Source of the DNA: Streptomyces akebiae | GTDB lineage: Bacteria > Actinomycetota > Actinomycetes > Streptomycetales > Streptomycetaceae | Length of the DNA: 64,000 bases | Reading direction: 5' to 3' | Assembly (NCBI RefSeq): GCF_019599145.1 | Contig: NZ_CP080647.1 | Location: 6,572,001 to 6,636,000 of the forward strand | Shown: piece after piece, positions 1-8,657 of the stretch | Layout: each line of letters begins with the position of its first letter | Position numbering within the stretch: the stretch's first letter is position 1 | Made by a program: the position numbers and the translations under genes | The notes under the pieces: model-generated | The model's input: only the letters and a program-made list of their open reading frames with translations | Database searches by the model: none | Told to the model about the DNA's origin: nothing

Positions 1-395
1 GACCCCGCCGACGGCACGGCGGACACATCGACCACCTTCGTGCTCGCCGCCGCCTCGGGAGGCCAGGTCGAGCCGCCCAGCAGGGCGTTGAGCCGCCCGC
101 ACACCACCCCCGCGAGCCGCTCCGCCTCCGGGACGGCCGTGGACGCCCGCGCCTCCGTCCACCAGTACGGCGTCGCGGCGCTCTGCCCGAGCAGCCGCTC
201 CGCCTCACCGGGCACCTGCACCAGCACCGGCGACTCCACGGACACCAGCGGGCGGCCACCGGGGCCGTGCAACTGGACGACCGCGCCCTCGGCCGCCGCC
301 GACAGGTCCAGGTCGGAGCCGCCGGCGTACAGACTCGTCATGAGCGCCCACACGTCGGGCATCCTCGGGGTGAGGGCGATGACGTCCTTGGTCAC
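1..395 (-). CDS. EccC-associated hypothetical protein (DUF6177-like), truncated by window edge
   Basis: Reading leftward from a GTG at 395, an uninterrupted frame runs off the window after about 131 codons. The protein begins MTKDVIALTPRMPDVW and contains VSVESPVLVQVPGEAERLLG. It resembles the soluble DUF6177 proteins encoded next to eccC in Streptomyces type VII secretion loci; that name is from memory and uncertain. The start overlaps the eccC stop by four bases (GTGA), so translation should be coupled to the secretion ATPase. No signal peptide or membrane segment is visible in the part seen. Its role is unknown; position implies an accessory of the secretion machine. Confidence 0.75.
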   Translation of the reverse strand, partial: MTKDVIALTPRMPDVWALMTSLYAGGSDLDLSAAAEGAVVQLHGPGGRPLVSVESPVLVQVPGEAERLLGQSAATPYWWTEARASTAVPEAERLAGVVCGRLNALLGGSTWPPEAAASTKVVDVSAVPSAG

Positions 396-3300
396 GGGCG
401 GTCGCCCTCCTCGCTGTCGGGTGCGGTGCTGTCGAGTGCGGTCTGGATCAGCTGGTGGGGCCGGCCCCGGCGGACCAGCGTGCCCCGCCCGGCCGGCTGC
501 GCCGAGGCGTACAGGCCGGGGAAGAGCTGGCCCTCGCTCCGCTCGCCGGTCATCAGCAGCGCGGCCGTGCCGGTTTCGCGGAGGGTCTGCAGCAGCGGCT
601 CGTACATCGCCCGGGAGGCGCCCGCCACCCGGCGGGTGATCACGAAGTGCAGCCCGATGTCCTGCGCCGACGACACGTACGGCAGGAACGGGGCCAGCGG
701 CTGCTGCCCGGCGGTGGTGAGGATGTCGTAGTCGTCGACCAGGATCACGATCCGGGGGCCTTTGAACGCGGGCTCGTCCGTCAGCGCGTCCGGGTCGGCG
801 CTCTCCGGCATCCGCTTCTCCAGCTCGCTCGCGATCCCGCTCGACAGCCCCGCCGCGAGCTTCGCGTTGTGCGCGTACCCGCCCCGGTACGGCTCCGGGA
901 TCACCCCCCGCAGCCCGCGCCTCGGGTCGAACACGCCGAAGACCAGCTCCTCGTCCGAGTACCGCTCGACGAGTCGTGCCGCGACCAGTTTCAGCAGGTT
1001 CGTCTTGCCGCACTCGTTGTCGCCCAGGATCAGCAGGTGCTGGTCCGAGCCGAACAGGTCCAGCAGCGCGGGCGCGAGGGCGTCCTGGTCCACCCCGATC
1101 GGCACCCGGTGCGGCTCGGCGACCACCGACGGCAGCCGGTCCGATGGCAGCCGGGTCGGCAACACCCTGACAGGGGCGGCGAGTTCACCGTGCCAGGTGG
1201 AGCGGATCGTGCGGGCCGCGTCCTCCAGCGCCGGGGCGAGATCACCGGTCGACGGCCGTCCGTCGAGGCGGGGGAGGGCCGCCTGCGCGAACAGCTTGCC
1301 GTCGGTCAGGACGCGCCCCGGGGTGTCCGGCGACAGCGTCTCGGAGAGCTTGCGGTCCACGCTCGAATCGCTCGGGTCGTTGAGCCGCAGCTCCACCCGT
1401 GTCCCGAACATCGACTGCGTCGCGATCCGCACGTCGTTCCAGCGCAGCATGCCCCCGACGACATGGATGCCGTACCCGCCGCCGCGCTTGAGCAGCTCCA
1501 CGACCGTGTCGTCCAGTTCGGCGAACTCGTCGCGCAGGGCGCCGAACCCGTCGATGAGGAGGACGATGTCCGTCGACCCCAGCTCCCGCAGCCGGCCCTG
1601 CCTGCGCAGTTGCCGCAGCTGGTCGACGGAGTCGATGCCGTGCTCGCGGAACAGTTCCTCCCGCTCGATCAGCATCGTCCGCACCTCGGCGACCGTCCGC
1701 GCGGCCCGCTCCCGGTCGGCCCGCCCCGCGATCCCGCCGACGTGCGGCAGCCCGGTGAGCGCGGACAGCCCGCCACCCACCAGGTCCAGTCCGTAGATGC
1801 CGACCTCGGCCGGTGTGTGGGTCGTGGCCAGCGACAGCGCGAGCGTCCGCAGCAGGGTCGTCTTGCCGGACTGCGGGCCGCCGATCACCGCCGCGTGACC
1901 GCCCGCGACCGTCAGATCGAGCACCCAGTGCCCCTGCCACTGCTTCGCCGGGTCGTCCAGCACGCCGAGCGGCACCCGCAACGGGCCGGTGGTGGGGGCC
2001 AGCCGCAGCCCCCGCTCGTCCACCCGCACGGGTCCGGCCGCCGCGTCCAGCGTGATCGCGTCCGGCAGCGGCGGCAGCCAGATCCGCCGCACCGGCCGTG
2101 CGGCGGCGGCCAGTTGGTCCACCATCACCGACATCACCGTGGGCCCGGTCTCCCGCTTCGTCGCCTTCGGCTCGTCGACGACCTCACTGGTGGCGGGCGT
2201 GCTGTCGAGCGTGTTGTACGTCGGATACGGCCAGGCCAGCGGCGCGTCGTCCTCCTGCGCCACCAGCGCCGGACCCCGGTACGCGCCCGACACGTACCCC
2301 GCCTTGAACCGTTCGTACGTCGACGTGTCCACCTTCAGATAGCCGAAGCCCGGCAGCGGCGGCAGATGGAAGGCGTCGGTGGTGTCGAGGACGGTCCGCG
2401 ACTCGTCGGCGGAGAAGGTGCGCAGTCCCAGCCGGTACGAGAGGTAGGTGTCGAGCCCTTTCAGCTTGCCGCCCTCGATGCGCTGGCTGGAGAGGAGCAG
2501 GTGGACGCCGATGGAGCGGCCGATACGCCCGATGGAGAGGAACAGGTCGATGAAGTCCGGCTTGGCGGTGAGGAGTTCACCGAACTCGTCGATCACCACG
2601 AAGAGGTGCGGGAGCGGTTCCAGGTCGGGCCGCCGGGTGGCGCGCAGCGCGGCGTAGTGCCCGATGTCGGCCACGTTCCCCGCGTCCTTCAGCACCTGTT
2701 GCCGCCGTTTGACCTCGCCCGCCAGGCTGGAGTGCACGCGCTCGACGAGCCCCGCCTGGTTCTCCAGGTTGGTGATCACCCCGGCCACGTGCGGGAGTTC
2801 GGTGAACGGGGCGAAGGTCGCGCCGCCCTTGTAGTCGACCAGGACGAGGGCCAGATCCTCCGGGGAGTGGGTCGCGGCCAGCGCCAGCACGAGGGTGCGC
2901 AGCAGTTCGCTCTTGCCCGAGCCGGTCGCGCCGACGCACAGCCCGTGCGGGCCCATGCCCAGCTCCGAGGACTCCTTGAGGTCGAGCAGCACCGGCTCGT
3001 GACGGTCCGTCACCCCGATGGGCACCCGCAGGAACTCCCGCTCACCGCGCGGCGCCCACAGGTCGTGCAGGTTCAGCACGGCCGGGTCGTCGACACCGAG
3101 CAGGCCCGGGAAGTCGACGGGGCCGGTGACCGGGGTGCCCTCGGCGGCCGACTCCGCGGACAGCCGGAGCGGCGCGAGCAGCCGTGCGAGGCCCTCGGCA
3201 CCGGCGGCGGTGACCTGGTCGGAGGTGCCGTGCGCGGGCGGGACGGCGGTGGGCGCCGAGATCGCCGAGGGGTCCGGATCGCGCAGGTCCTCCACCACGA

Positions 3301-4426
3301 CCTTCTCGCCCCGCACGGTGATCCGCACCGACACCTGATCGGGCTCGTGCACCTGCTCCGCGAGCAGGTGCAGCACGGTGACACCCATGTCCGCGAGCCC
3401 CACCGCCGCGTCCGGGCGCGGCAGTTCGGCGGCCGTCTCCCCGTACTCGTCACTGACGACGAGCATGCGGGACGCCAGCCTGAGCGCCTTGCGGTCGGCG
3501 AGCCCCCGGCGCACCTCCGCCGCGTACGACGCGCGCCGGCCCAGCTCGTGCCGGAAGTGGCGGGCCAGCTGCGGCAGGCTCGGCGCGATCCGGCGGGCCG
3601 CCACCGGACCGTCGTGCTCCTGCGCGTCCAGCACATGGGGCAGCCACTTGGCCCACTCCCAGTCCGCCAGCCGCTCGCCCGGCACCCCGAGCGCCACGGC
3701 CACGTCGTCGGGCGCGTGGGAGACGGCGACCTGGACGAGGAGCGCGCGGGCCACCCGCAGCACGCCCTCCCGGTCACCGACCACGCTGACATTGCCCGCG
3801 CGGTCCAACGGCACGGTGATCGGGCAGTCGTTGGCGACCGAGTAGCGGGCCAGCAGCGCCCGCGCCTCGTTCAGCATGAACGGGTCCGGCGGGGTCAGCA
3901 CCCCGCCCTGGTTCTGCCCGATGGCCAGATCCGCCACGGGTACGTCACCGGTGCCGACGCGCACCCGCAGGAAGTCCGCGTCCTGCCGCCGCCGCTCCCA
4001 GAGCCGGGCGGGGTCGCGCACCAGGTCGTACAGCGCCTCCGGGGGCGGATTCAGCACCCGCGCGAGCGCCCGCCGCTCCCGCTCCCGCTCCCCGAACTCC
4101 TCACGCAGCTCCTCCAGGTACTCCAGATACCGCTCCCGCTGCGTGCGCCGGGTGCGCTGGGCCTTGCCGCGCTGGGAGAGGAAGAGGGCGACCGCGCCGA
4201 GCAGCGCGAACACCAGCACGATCGCACCGAGCGCCGCGAACTGGCTGTTGCGGATCACGGTCATCATCACGACCGAGCCCATGACCCCCGCCATCGGCAG
4301 CAGCGCCGTGGCCGCCGTCCCCGCCTTGCCCTCCGGGAGGTTCGGCGGTGGCTCGATGGTCCGGGCCCCGGCGGCGCCGAGCGGCCGGGTGCTCCGAGCG
4401 GGCCGGTGAATCAACTCCTGGGTCAC
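392..4426 (-). CDS. eccC: Type VII secretion ATPase EccC (FtsK/SpoIIIE, three ATPase domains)
   Basis: 1344 residues, the length of a single-chain EccC. Two adjacent transmembrane helices lie near residues 40-85, then three FtsK/SpoIIIE ATPase domains follow. P-loops are GATGSGKSE (about residue 500), GGPQSGKTT (about 847) and GDNECGKT (about 1133). Domain 1 has a full Walker B with catalytic Glu (VVIDEFGELL). Domain 2 has IDGFG and domain 3 VDDYD, so only domain 1 looks fully catalytic, as known for EccC. It should power export of the EsxA/EsxB-like proteins encoded upstream. The GTG start at 4426 is preceded by GAAGAAGGGG and overlaps the stop of a 53-codon ORF (GTGA). The stop overlaps the next gene by four bases. 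Confidence 0.95.
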   Translation of the reverse strand: MTQELIHRPARSTRPLGAAGARTIEPPPNLPEGKAGTAATALLPMAGVMGSVVMMTVIRNSQFAALGAIVLVFALLGAVALFLSQRGKAQRTRRTQRERYLEYLEELREEFGERERERRALARVLNPPPEALYDLVRDPARLWERRRQDADFLRVRVGTGDVPVADLAIGQNQGGVLTPPDPFMLNEARALLARYSVANDCPITVPLDRAGNVSVVGDREGVLRVARALLVQVAVSHAPDDVAVALGVPGERLADWEWAKWLPHVLDAQEHDGPVAARRIAPSLPQLARHFRHELGRRASYAAEVRRGLADRKALRLASRMLVVSDEYGETAAELPRPDAAVGLADMGVTVLHLLAEQVHEPDQVSVRITVRGEKVVVEDLRDPDPSAISAPTAVPPAHGTSDQVTAAGAEGLARLLAPLRLSAESAAEGTPVTGPVDFPGLLGVDDPAVLNLHDLWAPRGEREFLRVPIGVTDRHEPVLLDLKESSELGMGPHGLCVGATGSGKSELLRTLVLALAATHSPEDLALVLVDYKGGATFAPFTELPHVAGVITNLENQAGLVERVHSSLAGEVKRRQQVLKDAGNVADIGHYAALRATRRPDLEPLPHLFVVIDEFGELLTAKPDFIDLFLSIGRIGRSIGVHLLLSSQRIEGGKLKGLDTYLSYRLGLRTFSADESRTVLDTTDAFHLPPLPGFGYLKVDTSTYERFKAGYVSGAYRGPALVAQEDDAPLAWPYPTYNTLDSTPATSEVVDEPKATKRETGPTVMSVMVDQLAAAARPVRRIWLPPLPDAITLDAAAGPVRVDERGLRLAPTTGPLRVPLGVLDDPAKQWQGHWVLDLTVAGGHAAVIGGPQSGKTTLLRTLALSLATTHTPAEVGIYGLDLVGGGLSALTGLPHVGGIAGRADRERAARTVAEVRTMLIEREELFREHGIDSVDQLRQLRRQGRLRELGSTDIVLLIDGFGALRDEFAELDDTVVELLKRGGGYGIHVVGGMLRWNDVRIATQSMFGTRVELRLNDPSDSSVDRKLSETLSPDTPGRVLTDGKLFAQAALPRLDGRPSTGDLAPALEDAARTIRSTWHGELAAPVRVLPTRLPSDRLPSVVAEPHRVPIGVDQDALAPALLDLFGSDQHLLILGDNECGKTNLLKLVAARLVERYSDEELVFGVFDPRRGLRGVIPEPYRGGYAHNAKLAAGLSSGIASELEKRMPESADPDALTDEPAFKGPRIVILVDDYDILTTAGQQPLAPFLPYVSSAQDIGLHFVITRRVAGASRAMYEPLLQTLRETGTAALLMTGERSEGQLFPGLYASAQPAGRGTLVRRGRPHQLIQTALDSTAPDSEEGDRP

Positions 4427-4584
4427 GAACGGACCCCTTCTTCTCCATGCCGGTGGTCGGTGGTCGGTGTGTCGGTGGTGGCTGTGCCGGTGCCGGTGCC
4501 GGTGCCGGTGCCGGTGCCGGTGCCGGTGGCGGTGGCCGTACCTGTGGCCGTGCCTGTGGCTGCGGCGGGACGGTGGTCGCTCAT
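4423..4584 (-). CDS. Small ORF (53 aa) with Gly-Thr repeat, coupled to eccC
   Basis: An ATG at 4584 sits inside the stop of the upstream ATPase gene (ATGA). The frame stays open for 53 codons and stops at a TGA that overlaps the eccC GTG start (GTGA). The peptide begins MSDHRPAAATG, contains seven Gly-Thr pairs encoded by GGCACC hexamers, and ends GEEGVRS. There is no hydrophobic stretch. Third codon positions are nearly all C or G, as in real genes here. The exact four-base overlaps on both sides argue that ribosomes pass through it on the way to eccC. It could be a translational-coupling ORF rather than a functional peptide. No homology is known to me. Confidence 0.6.
   Translation of the reverse strand: MSDHRPAAATGTATGTATATGTGTGTGTGTGTGTATTDTPTTDHRHGEEGVRS
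4484..4525. repeat. Hexanucleotide tandem repeat (GTGCCG)7
   Basis: Seven perfect copies of GTGCCG on the plus strand, flanked by degenerate copies out to about 4560. They lie inside the small ORF upstream of eccC and encode its Gly-Thr pairs. A unit length of six keeps the frame whatever the copy number, so copy variation between strains would change peptide length without breaking the coupling to eccC. Confidence 0.95.
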
Positions 4585-6098
4585 CGCATCCTCACCGCGC
4601 GGGTCATCGCCTCCGCCGCCAGCGTGATCGCCGCCGCGCGGGTCTCCTGGCCCAGCAGGGCGGTGCGGATGGGGCCGCCCTGGGCGAGGTGACGGTCGTA
4701 GGGGACGGTGACGACATGGACGCCGGACTCCTTGAGATGGGCGACGGCCGTGGCGCGGTCCAGCGTGACGTCGGGGGAGTTGGCGGTCAGCGCGACGACG
4801 GTCGAGGAGAGCGCGGAGTGCGGCAACTGGCCGAGCCAGTCGAGGACCTGGCGGGTGCCGTTGACGCCCTCGGCGGTCATCGGCGCCACGACCACCCGCG
4901 CGTGGGCGGTGTCCATCGCCGTACGGGCCACCTCGCCCGGCAGGGTCTCGCAGTCCACCACGGTCACCGCGAAGTAGCGGCGCAGCGCGAGGGTCACCGT
5001 GCGGTACGTACGGATGTCCAGCGGGGCCCCGACCCGGCCCTGGCTGGCGGGCAGCAGCCAGCCGCCGTCCGACACGGGCACGAGGTAGCCGGTGACATCG
5101 GTGAGCTGCATGGCCGGGTTGAGGATCCGCGCGAGGTCGGCCGCCGCCCAGCGCACCGAGTCGGCGCCCATCCGCACCGGCAGCGTGCCGAGTGCCGCGT
5201 CGGCCTCCAGCGTCAGCACCGGGTCGTGCCGGTAGTGGTTGAACGTCCGTCCCAGCAGCGCGGCCATCGTCGACTTCCCGACCCCGCCCCGGATCGACGT
5301 CACCGCGATGACCCGCCCGGTCGTCACCGGTTGCTGCAACTCCCGTGCGATCCGCGTCTCCTCGGCCACGTCCTGCGCGGCCGACCCCGCCAGCTTCCGG
5401 ATCGACCGCCCCGTCCGTCGAGCGACGGATTCCCCGTGCTGGGGCCGCCCGAGCGCATGGGCCAGCCGAGGATCGACGGTGGGCACGGACTCGGGGGCGT
5501 GCAGGGGGGTCTGCGGGGGGTGGGAGCCTCGGGGGGCGGGGGCGGCAGGCCCTGGCGAGGGGTGGCCGCCTGGTTCCCCCTGCCGACCCGCGTCGCCGGG
5601 CGCGGCGGGCGGCTGCGCGGCGGCCTGGGGAAGCCCGGTGCGGGGATCCACGACGGGCGCGTGCGGCAAGGGCCGCGCCTGGCTTCCGTCCGGCCCGACC
5701 GGTGGCTGCGCACCGGGCTGCAGCGGCGGTCGGCCGATGGGCGTGGGCGGTACCGGCGGGTGCGTGACGGGCGTCGGCTGTACCGGTGGCTGTGCCGCGG
5801 ACGCCGGCTGTACCGGCGGTTGCCCGGAGGGCGTGTCGTGGCCCGGTGCCGGTCGTGCGGCCCAGCCGCTGTCGGTCGCCTGCGCGGCCCCAGGCTCCTC
5901 GGCCCTCTCAGGCCTGCCCGTCGGCTCGGCCCCTTCCGGCGCTCCCGCCGGCTCCGTGGGCACCGAGCGCACCAACCTCAGCGTCGGCTCGGCTCGGCGG
6001 GGCGGTGGCTGGGGGGTCGCCTCGTCGCCCCCGGTGGCCGTGTCCTGTCGACCCAGCTCGCGCAGCACATCCCGCTGCCAGTCCCCTGCCTGCGCCAT
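4581..6098 (-). CDS. MinD/ParA-like ATPase of the type VII secretion locus
   Basis: 505 residues from the ATG at 6098. The first ~235 residues are a Pro/Gln/Ala-rich, low-complexity region with repeated PPVQP-type motifs. The rest is a P-loop ATPase of the MinD/ParA/CpaE class with a deviant Walker A, RGGVGKST, near residue 269 and the conserved LTLEADAALGTLP after it. Such ATPases occur next to eccD and eccC in Streptomyces ESX-like loci and may position the apparatus; that role is inference. A GGGGG ribosome site precedes the ATG, 16 bases after the eccD stop. The open frame extends further upstream, but that part is antisense to eccD and lacks sensible protein sequence. Confidence 0.88.
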   Translation of the reverse strand: MAQAGDWQRDVLRELGRQDTATGGDEATPQPPPRRAEPTLRLVRSVPTEPAGAPEGAEPTGRPERAEEPGAAQATDSGWAARPAPGHDTPSGQPPVQPASAAQPPVQPTPVTHPPVPPTPIGRPPLQPGAQPPVGPDGSQARPLPHAPVVDPRTGLPQAAAQPPAAPGDAGRQGEPGGHPSPGPAAPAPRGSHPPQTPLHAPESVPTVDPRLAHALGRPQHGESVARRTGRSIRKLAGSAAQDVAEETRIARELQQPVTTGRVIAVTSIRGGVGKSTMAALLGRTFNHYRHDPVLTLEADAALGTLPVRMGADSVRWAAADLARILNPAMQLTDVTGYLVPVSDGGWLLPASQGRVGAPLDIRTYRTVTLALRRYFAVTVVDCETLPGEVARTAMDTAHARVVVAPMTAEGVNGTRQVLDWLGQLPHSALSSTVVALTANSPDVTLDRATAVAHLKESGVHVVTVPYDRHLAQGGPIRTALLGQETRAAAITLAAEAMTRAVRMR

Positions 6099-6114
6099 GT
6101 GCGGCCCCCAGCTC

Positions 6115-7503
6115 CTAAGCGAACGTGTCGAGCAGTCGTCCGTACACGCCGAACACCCCGATGAGCAGCGGGAACAGGGTGATGACGCCGATCGATTCGA
6201 GGGTGTCGCCGAAGCGCCGGAGCCGTACGCGCACATGCTCGGCCGGCTGCACGGCGAGCACCAGCAGCGGCAGGGCGGCGAGCAGGACGAGGGCGGCGAG
6301 CGGACCGGCCGCCCCGCCGGAGTGGTCCAGCCAGGCCGACACCAGCCGCACGGCGAGCGCGGCTGCCGCACCGAGCAGCACCACGACCTCGGCGACCAGC
6401 GGGAACGCCCGCGCGCGCAGCGCGAGGACGACCATGGTGACGACGGCCAGCAGCACGGTCCACTTGGTGGGGGCCCGGAGGGCGAACACCCCGGCCGCGG
6501 TCGCCGACACGGCCATCGTGACCGTCGCCAGCGCCAGGCCCCGGTGCGTCGCGGTGAGCGCCGCCGACACCTGGAAACGGCTCACGGACGCACCCCCGGA
6601 ACGCCGGTCGTCGAGCCCGGAGAGCCCCGACGCCATCAGCGCCAGCCGGGGCAGCAGCCCGAGCACGACCACGGAGACCACGGCCAGCACGGCCCCCACC
6701 TCGGCCTGCTCCGGGACCGACAACGACACCGCGCCCGACACCGCCGCGGCGACTCCCAGCCAGCACACCGAGACCCCGGCCAGCGCCCCCGCCCCGACCA
6801 GCCCACCCCGCCCGAGCGGCGTGAACAGCCCGAGCAGGGCGAGCGTGCCGACCCCGGCCGCGGCCATGGCCGCCACCTGCGGCATCCCGGACCACCGCTG
6901 AGCTTCCGCCAACGTCGACGCGCCCAGCAGCCCCAGCGCACCGGCCGTCGAGATCAGCGTCGTGGCCAGTCCCCGCTTCCCGGCCCGCCCCAGCAGCGCA
7001 CCCGTGAGCGCCGCCATCAGCGCGACTCCGAGGAGCGCTCCGGCGACGACCCCGGGCTCGTAGGCGTCCCGTGCGAACAGTCCGGCGGCCACGGCCCAGC
7101 CGACCGTGGCGAGCCCGGCGGTGACCCGGCGTGCGGCCGGCCCCCAGCGCAGGCCACGGGCGTCGAGATCCTCGGCCGCCTCGTCCGTGACGTCGTGCAC
7201 GACGGGTGCCGACGGCGCGTCCTCGGCCCGGACGAGCCGCAGCACGGCGCCGTCCGGTATCCCGGCCGTCTCCAGGGTGCTGTCGTGGGCCAGCGCGGAA
7301 CCGTCCGCCGTGACGAGATGCCGCAACTCGGGCTGCCCGCCCACCCGGTCGTCGAGCAGCCGCATGATCTCCGGCAGCAGCAGCCCGACCGGTTCCCGCG
7401 ACGGCAGCACGAGGTCCACCCGCCGCCGCTCACCCACCAGCGTGACCCGGCTGAGCGCCGTCCGCGCACCACCCGTGGCCTGCCTCAACGTCCCCGTAGA
7501 CAT
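6115..7503 (-). CDS. eccD: Type VII secretion integral membrane protein EccD
   Basis: 462 residues from the ATG at 7503 (MSTGTLRQ). Residues ~15-100 form the N-terminal ubiquitin-like domain (VTLVGERRRVDLVLPS and SREPVGLLLPEIMRLL) typical of EccD. From about residue 125 there is a run of some eleven hydrophobic helices, the EccD membrane channel fold. It should form the core of the inner-membrane complex with EccB, EccC and EccE. No strong ribosome site is seen, only GGTGATAGG about 16 bases upstream, so coupling with the preceding one-TM protein gene (16 bases away) is likely. The start was chosen because upstream codons encode Arg-rich sequence antisense to nothing conserved. Confidence 0.92.
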   Translation of the reverse strand: MSTGTLRQATGGARTALSRVTLVGERRRVDLVLPSREPVGLLLPEIMRLLDDRVGGQPELRHLVTADGSALAHDSTLETAGIPDGAVLRLVRAEDAPSAPVVHDVTDEAAEDLDARGLRWGPAARRVTAGLATVGWAVAAGLFARDAYEPGVVAGALLGVALMAALTGALLGRAGKRGLATTLISTAGALGLLGASTLAEAQRWSGMPQVAAMAAAGVGTLALLGLFTPLGRGGLVGAGALAGVSVCWLGVAAAVSGAVSLSVPEQAEVGAVLAVVSVVVLGLLPRLALMASGLSGLDDRRSGGASVSRFQVSAALTATHRGLALATVTMAVSATAAGVFALRAPTKWTVLLAVVTMVVLALRARAFPLVAEVVVLLGAAAALAVRLVSAWLDHSGGAAGPLAALVLLAALPLLVLAVQPAEHVRVRLRRFGDTLESIGVITLFPLLIGVFGVYGRLLDTFA

Positions 7504-7519
7504 CACGTTTTCGAACCTA

Positions 7520-7861
7520 TCACCGGGGAGAAGTGCTGGTCGGGGCTGTGGAAACCGGTGGGGAAGCCGGTGTGGAAGCCGCCGGGGAGACGCTTGTGGA
7601 AACCGAGGGGGAGGGCGTGACCGACGGCTGCACCGAACTCCCGTACGGACTCTTCCCGATGATGCGGTTCGACACGAACGACCACCCCACACATCCCGCA
7701 CACAACACCGCCGCGATGACGATCCCGGCGAAGACCTTCCCGATCCGTTCGTCCACCGAGCGCCGTTGCCGCTGCGCCCCGAACAGCAGGGCGTCCCGCA
7801 GCCGTCGACGCCGCACCGACACCGACTCCAGCAACTGGCTGTCGTAATCCTGCGCTGCCAC
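7520..7861 (-). CDS. Single-pass membrane protein of the type VII locus
   Basis: 113 residues from a GTG at 7861 (MAAQDYDSQLLES). A basic N-terminal region is followed by one transmembrane helix at about residues 42-64 (VFAGIVIAAVLCAGCVGW). The external tail is Ser/Pro/Thr-rich (SPSVSTSVSPAASTPASP), probably extended and disordered. The N-in topology with the MDE-like RRSVDERIGKVF motif recalls the start of EccB-type proteins, but the large EccB periplasmic domain is absent. It is encoded between esxB-like and eccD genes and is a conserved-looking member of the locus; its exact function is unknown. Confidence 0.82.
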   Translation of the reverse strand: MAAQDYDSQLLESVSVRRRRLRDALLFGAQRQRRSVDERIGKVFAGIVIAAVLCAGCVGWSFVSNRIIGKSPYGSSVQPSVTPSPSVSTSVSPAASTPASPPVSTAPTSTSPR

Positions 7862-7902
7862 GGCTACGGAACCCCGTTCGCTTCTCTCTCAGAGTCGTTC
7901 CG

Positions 7903-8214
7903 TCAGCCGATCTGGTCGACCGCCGCGCGGGCCCTCGCCAGCGTGGACTGGGCCGTGCCGTCGTTCTGTTCGAGCGTGGTGCGGACCAGGCGGATGATCT
8001 CGCGAACCTCGCCGGCCGCCTTCTTCCAGCGCTCTTCCTTGCCGTGGTAGTCGTCCGAGACACCGTCCGCCTGGAACTCGGTCATCGCGGCCTTGACGGC
8101 GGCGTCACGGTCGCCGAGCACCCGCTCCAACTGCGCCACGATGGTGCCGAGCGCGGTCTGCACCTCGCCGGAGGCCCCGGTGTCGTACGAACGGCGGTCC
8201 TGGTTCTGAGCCAT
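7903..8214 (-). CDS. EsxB-like ESAT-6/WXG100-type secreted protein
   Basis: 103 residues, mostly helical and charged, without a signal peptide, matching the WXG100/ESAT-6 size class. The central turn reads YHG (residues 56-58), a Y-x-G version of W-x-G, followed by the only Trp at residue 63. Such proteins pair as antiparallel helical hairpins and leave through the EccC/EccD channel. The ATG at 8214 has a strong AGGGGGAAG ribosome site. It lies 33 bases downstream of the esxA-like gene and 41 bases upstream of the one-TM gene, consistent with one transcript. The family assignment rests on size, motif and locus. Confidence 0.85.
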   Translation of the reverse strand: MAQNQDRRSYDTGASGEVQTALGTIVAQLERVLGDRDAAVKAAMTEFQADGVSDDYHGKEERWKKAAGEVREIIRLVRTTLEQNDGTAQSTLARARAAVDQIG

Positions 8215-8247
8215 GAGTACTTCCCCCTCGTTCCTGCTCGTCGCTGC

Positions 8248-8580
8248 TTATCGGGCGCCGAAGCGGGCCGCGTCGAAGTTGGCCAGGCCCATGTTCTGGT
8301 TGGCGTTGTCCTGGGACTCCACGTCACCGGTGCCGAACGCGTTGTCCATGCCCGACTGACCGCCCAGGATCGCGGCGAGCGAGCCGTTCAGATCGGCGGT
8401 GATCTCGTCCGCGCGGTTCTTGAACGAGTCGAACGCCAGCTTGCCCGCGCCGTTGAACTTGCCCTCCAGCGGCTCCGCCGCGCTGATCAGCAGCTGGATC
8501 AGCGTCCCGAGGTCGTCGCTCGAACCGAGCGTGCTCTTGCCGAGCTCCGCCAGGGTCGTCGCCCCCATGTCGAACTTCAC
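8248..8580 (-). CDS. EsxA-like ESAT-6/WXG100-type secreted protein
   Basis: 110 residues from a GTG at 8580 (VKFDMGATTLAELGK). This start has a GGGGGTGG ribosome site seven bases upstream. An earlier in-frame GTG at 8610 would add ten residues but has no good site. The protein is helical, and the central turn is FNG (residues 42-44) in place of W-x-G, followed by AGKLAFDSF. The C-terminal ~30 residues are Asn/Gln/Asp-rich and flexible. It is the first gene of the secretion operon and likely forms a heterodimer with the EsxB-like product. Confidence 0.86.
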   Translation of the reverse strand: MKFDMGATTLAELGKSTLGSSDDLGTLIQLLISAAEPLEGKFNGAGKLAFDSFKNRADEITADLNGSLAAILGGQSGMDNAFGTGDVESQDNANQNMGLANFDAARFGAR

Positions 8581-8637
8581 GTCGTGTCCACCCCCGTGTG
8601 TCTGGGTCACCTACGTCTCGAACATGCTCTCCCACAA

Positions 8638-8657
8638 CGCGTTGCACCCGCAACGCG
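8638..8657. promoter_or_regulatory. Perfect 8-bp inverted repeat upstream of the esxA-like gene
   Basis: Arms 8638-8645 (CGCGTTGC) and 8650-8657 (GCAACGCG) are perfect complements around a four-base spacer. It lies 58 bases upstream of the esxA GTG, where a promoter, operator or 5' leader hairpin would be expected. It is not followed by a T-run, so it is not an obvious terminator. Confidence 0.5.

Noticed and set aside
455..4627. A 1390-codon open frame on the plus strand
   Set aside because: It lies antisense to eccC; its translation is Arg/Gly/His/Gln-rich with no domain, typical of the high-GC shadow frame of a long gene.
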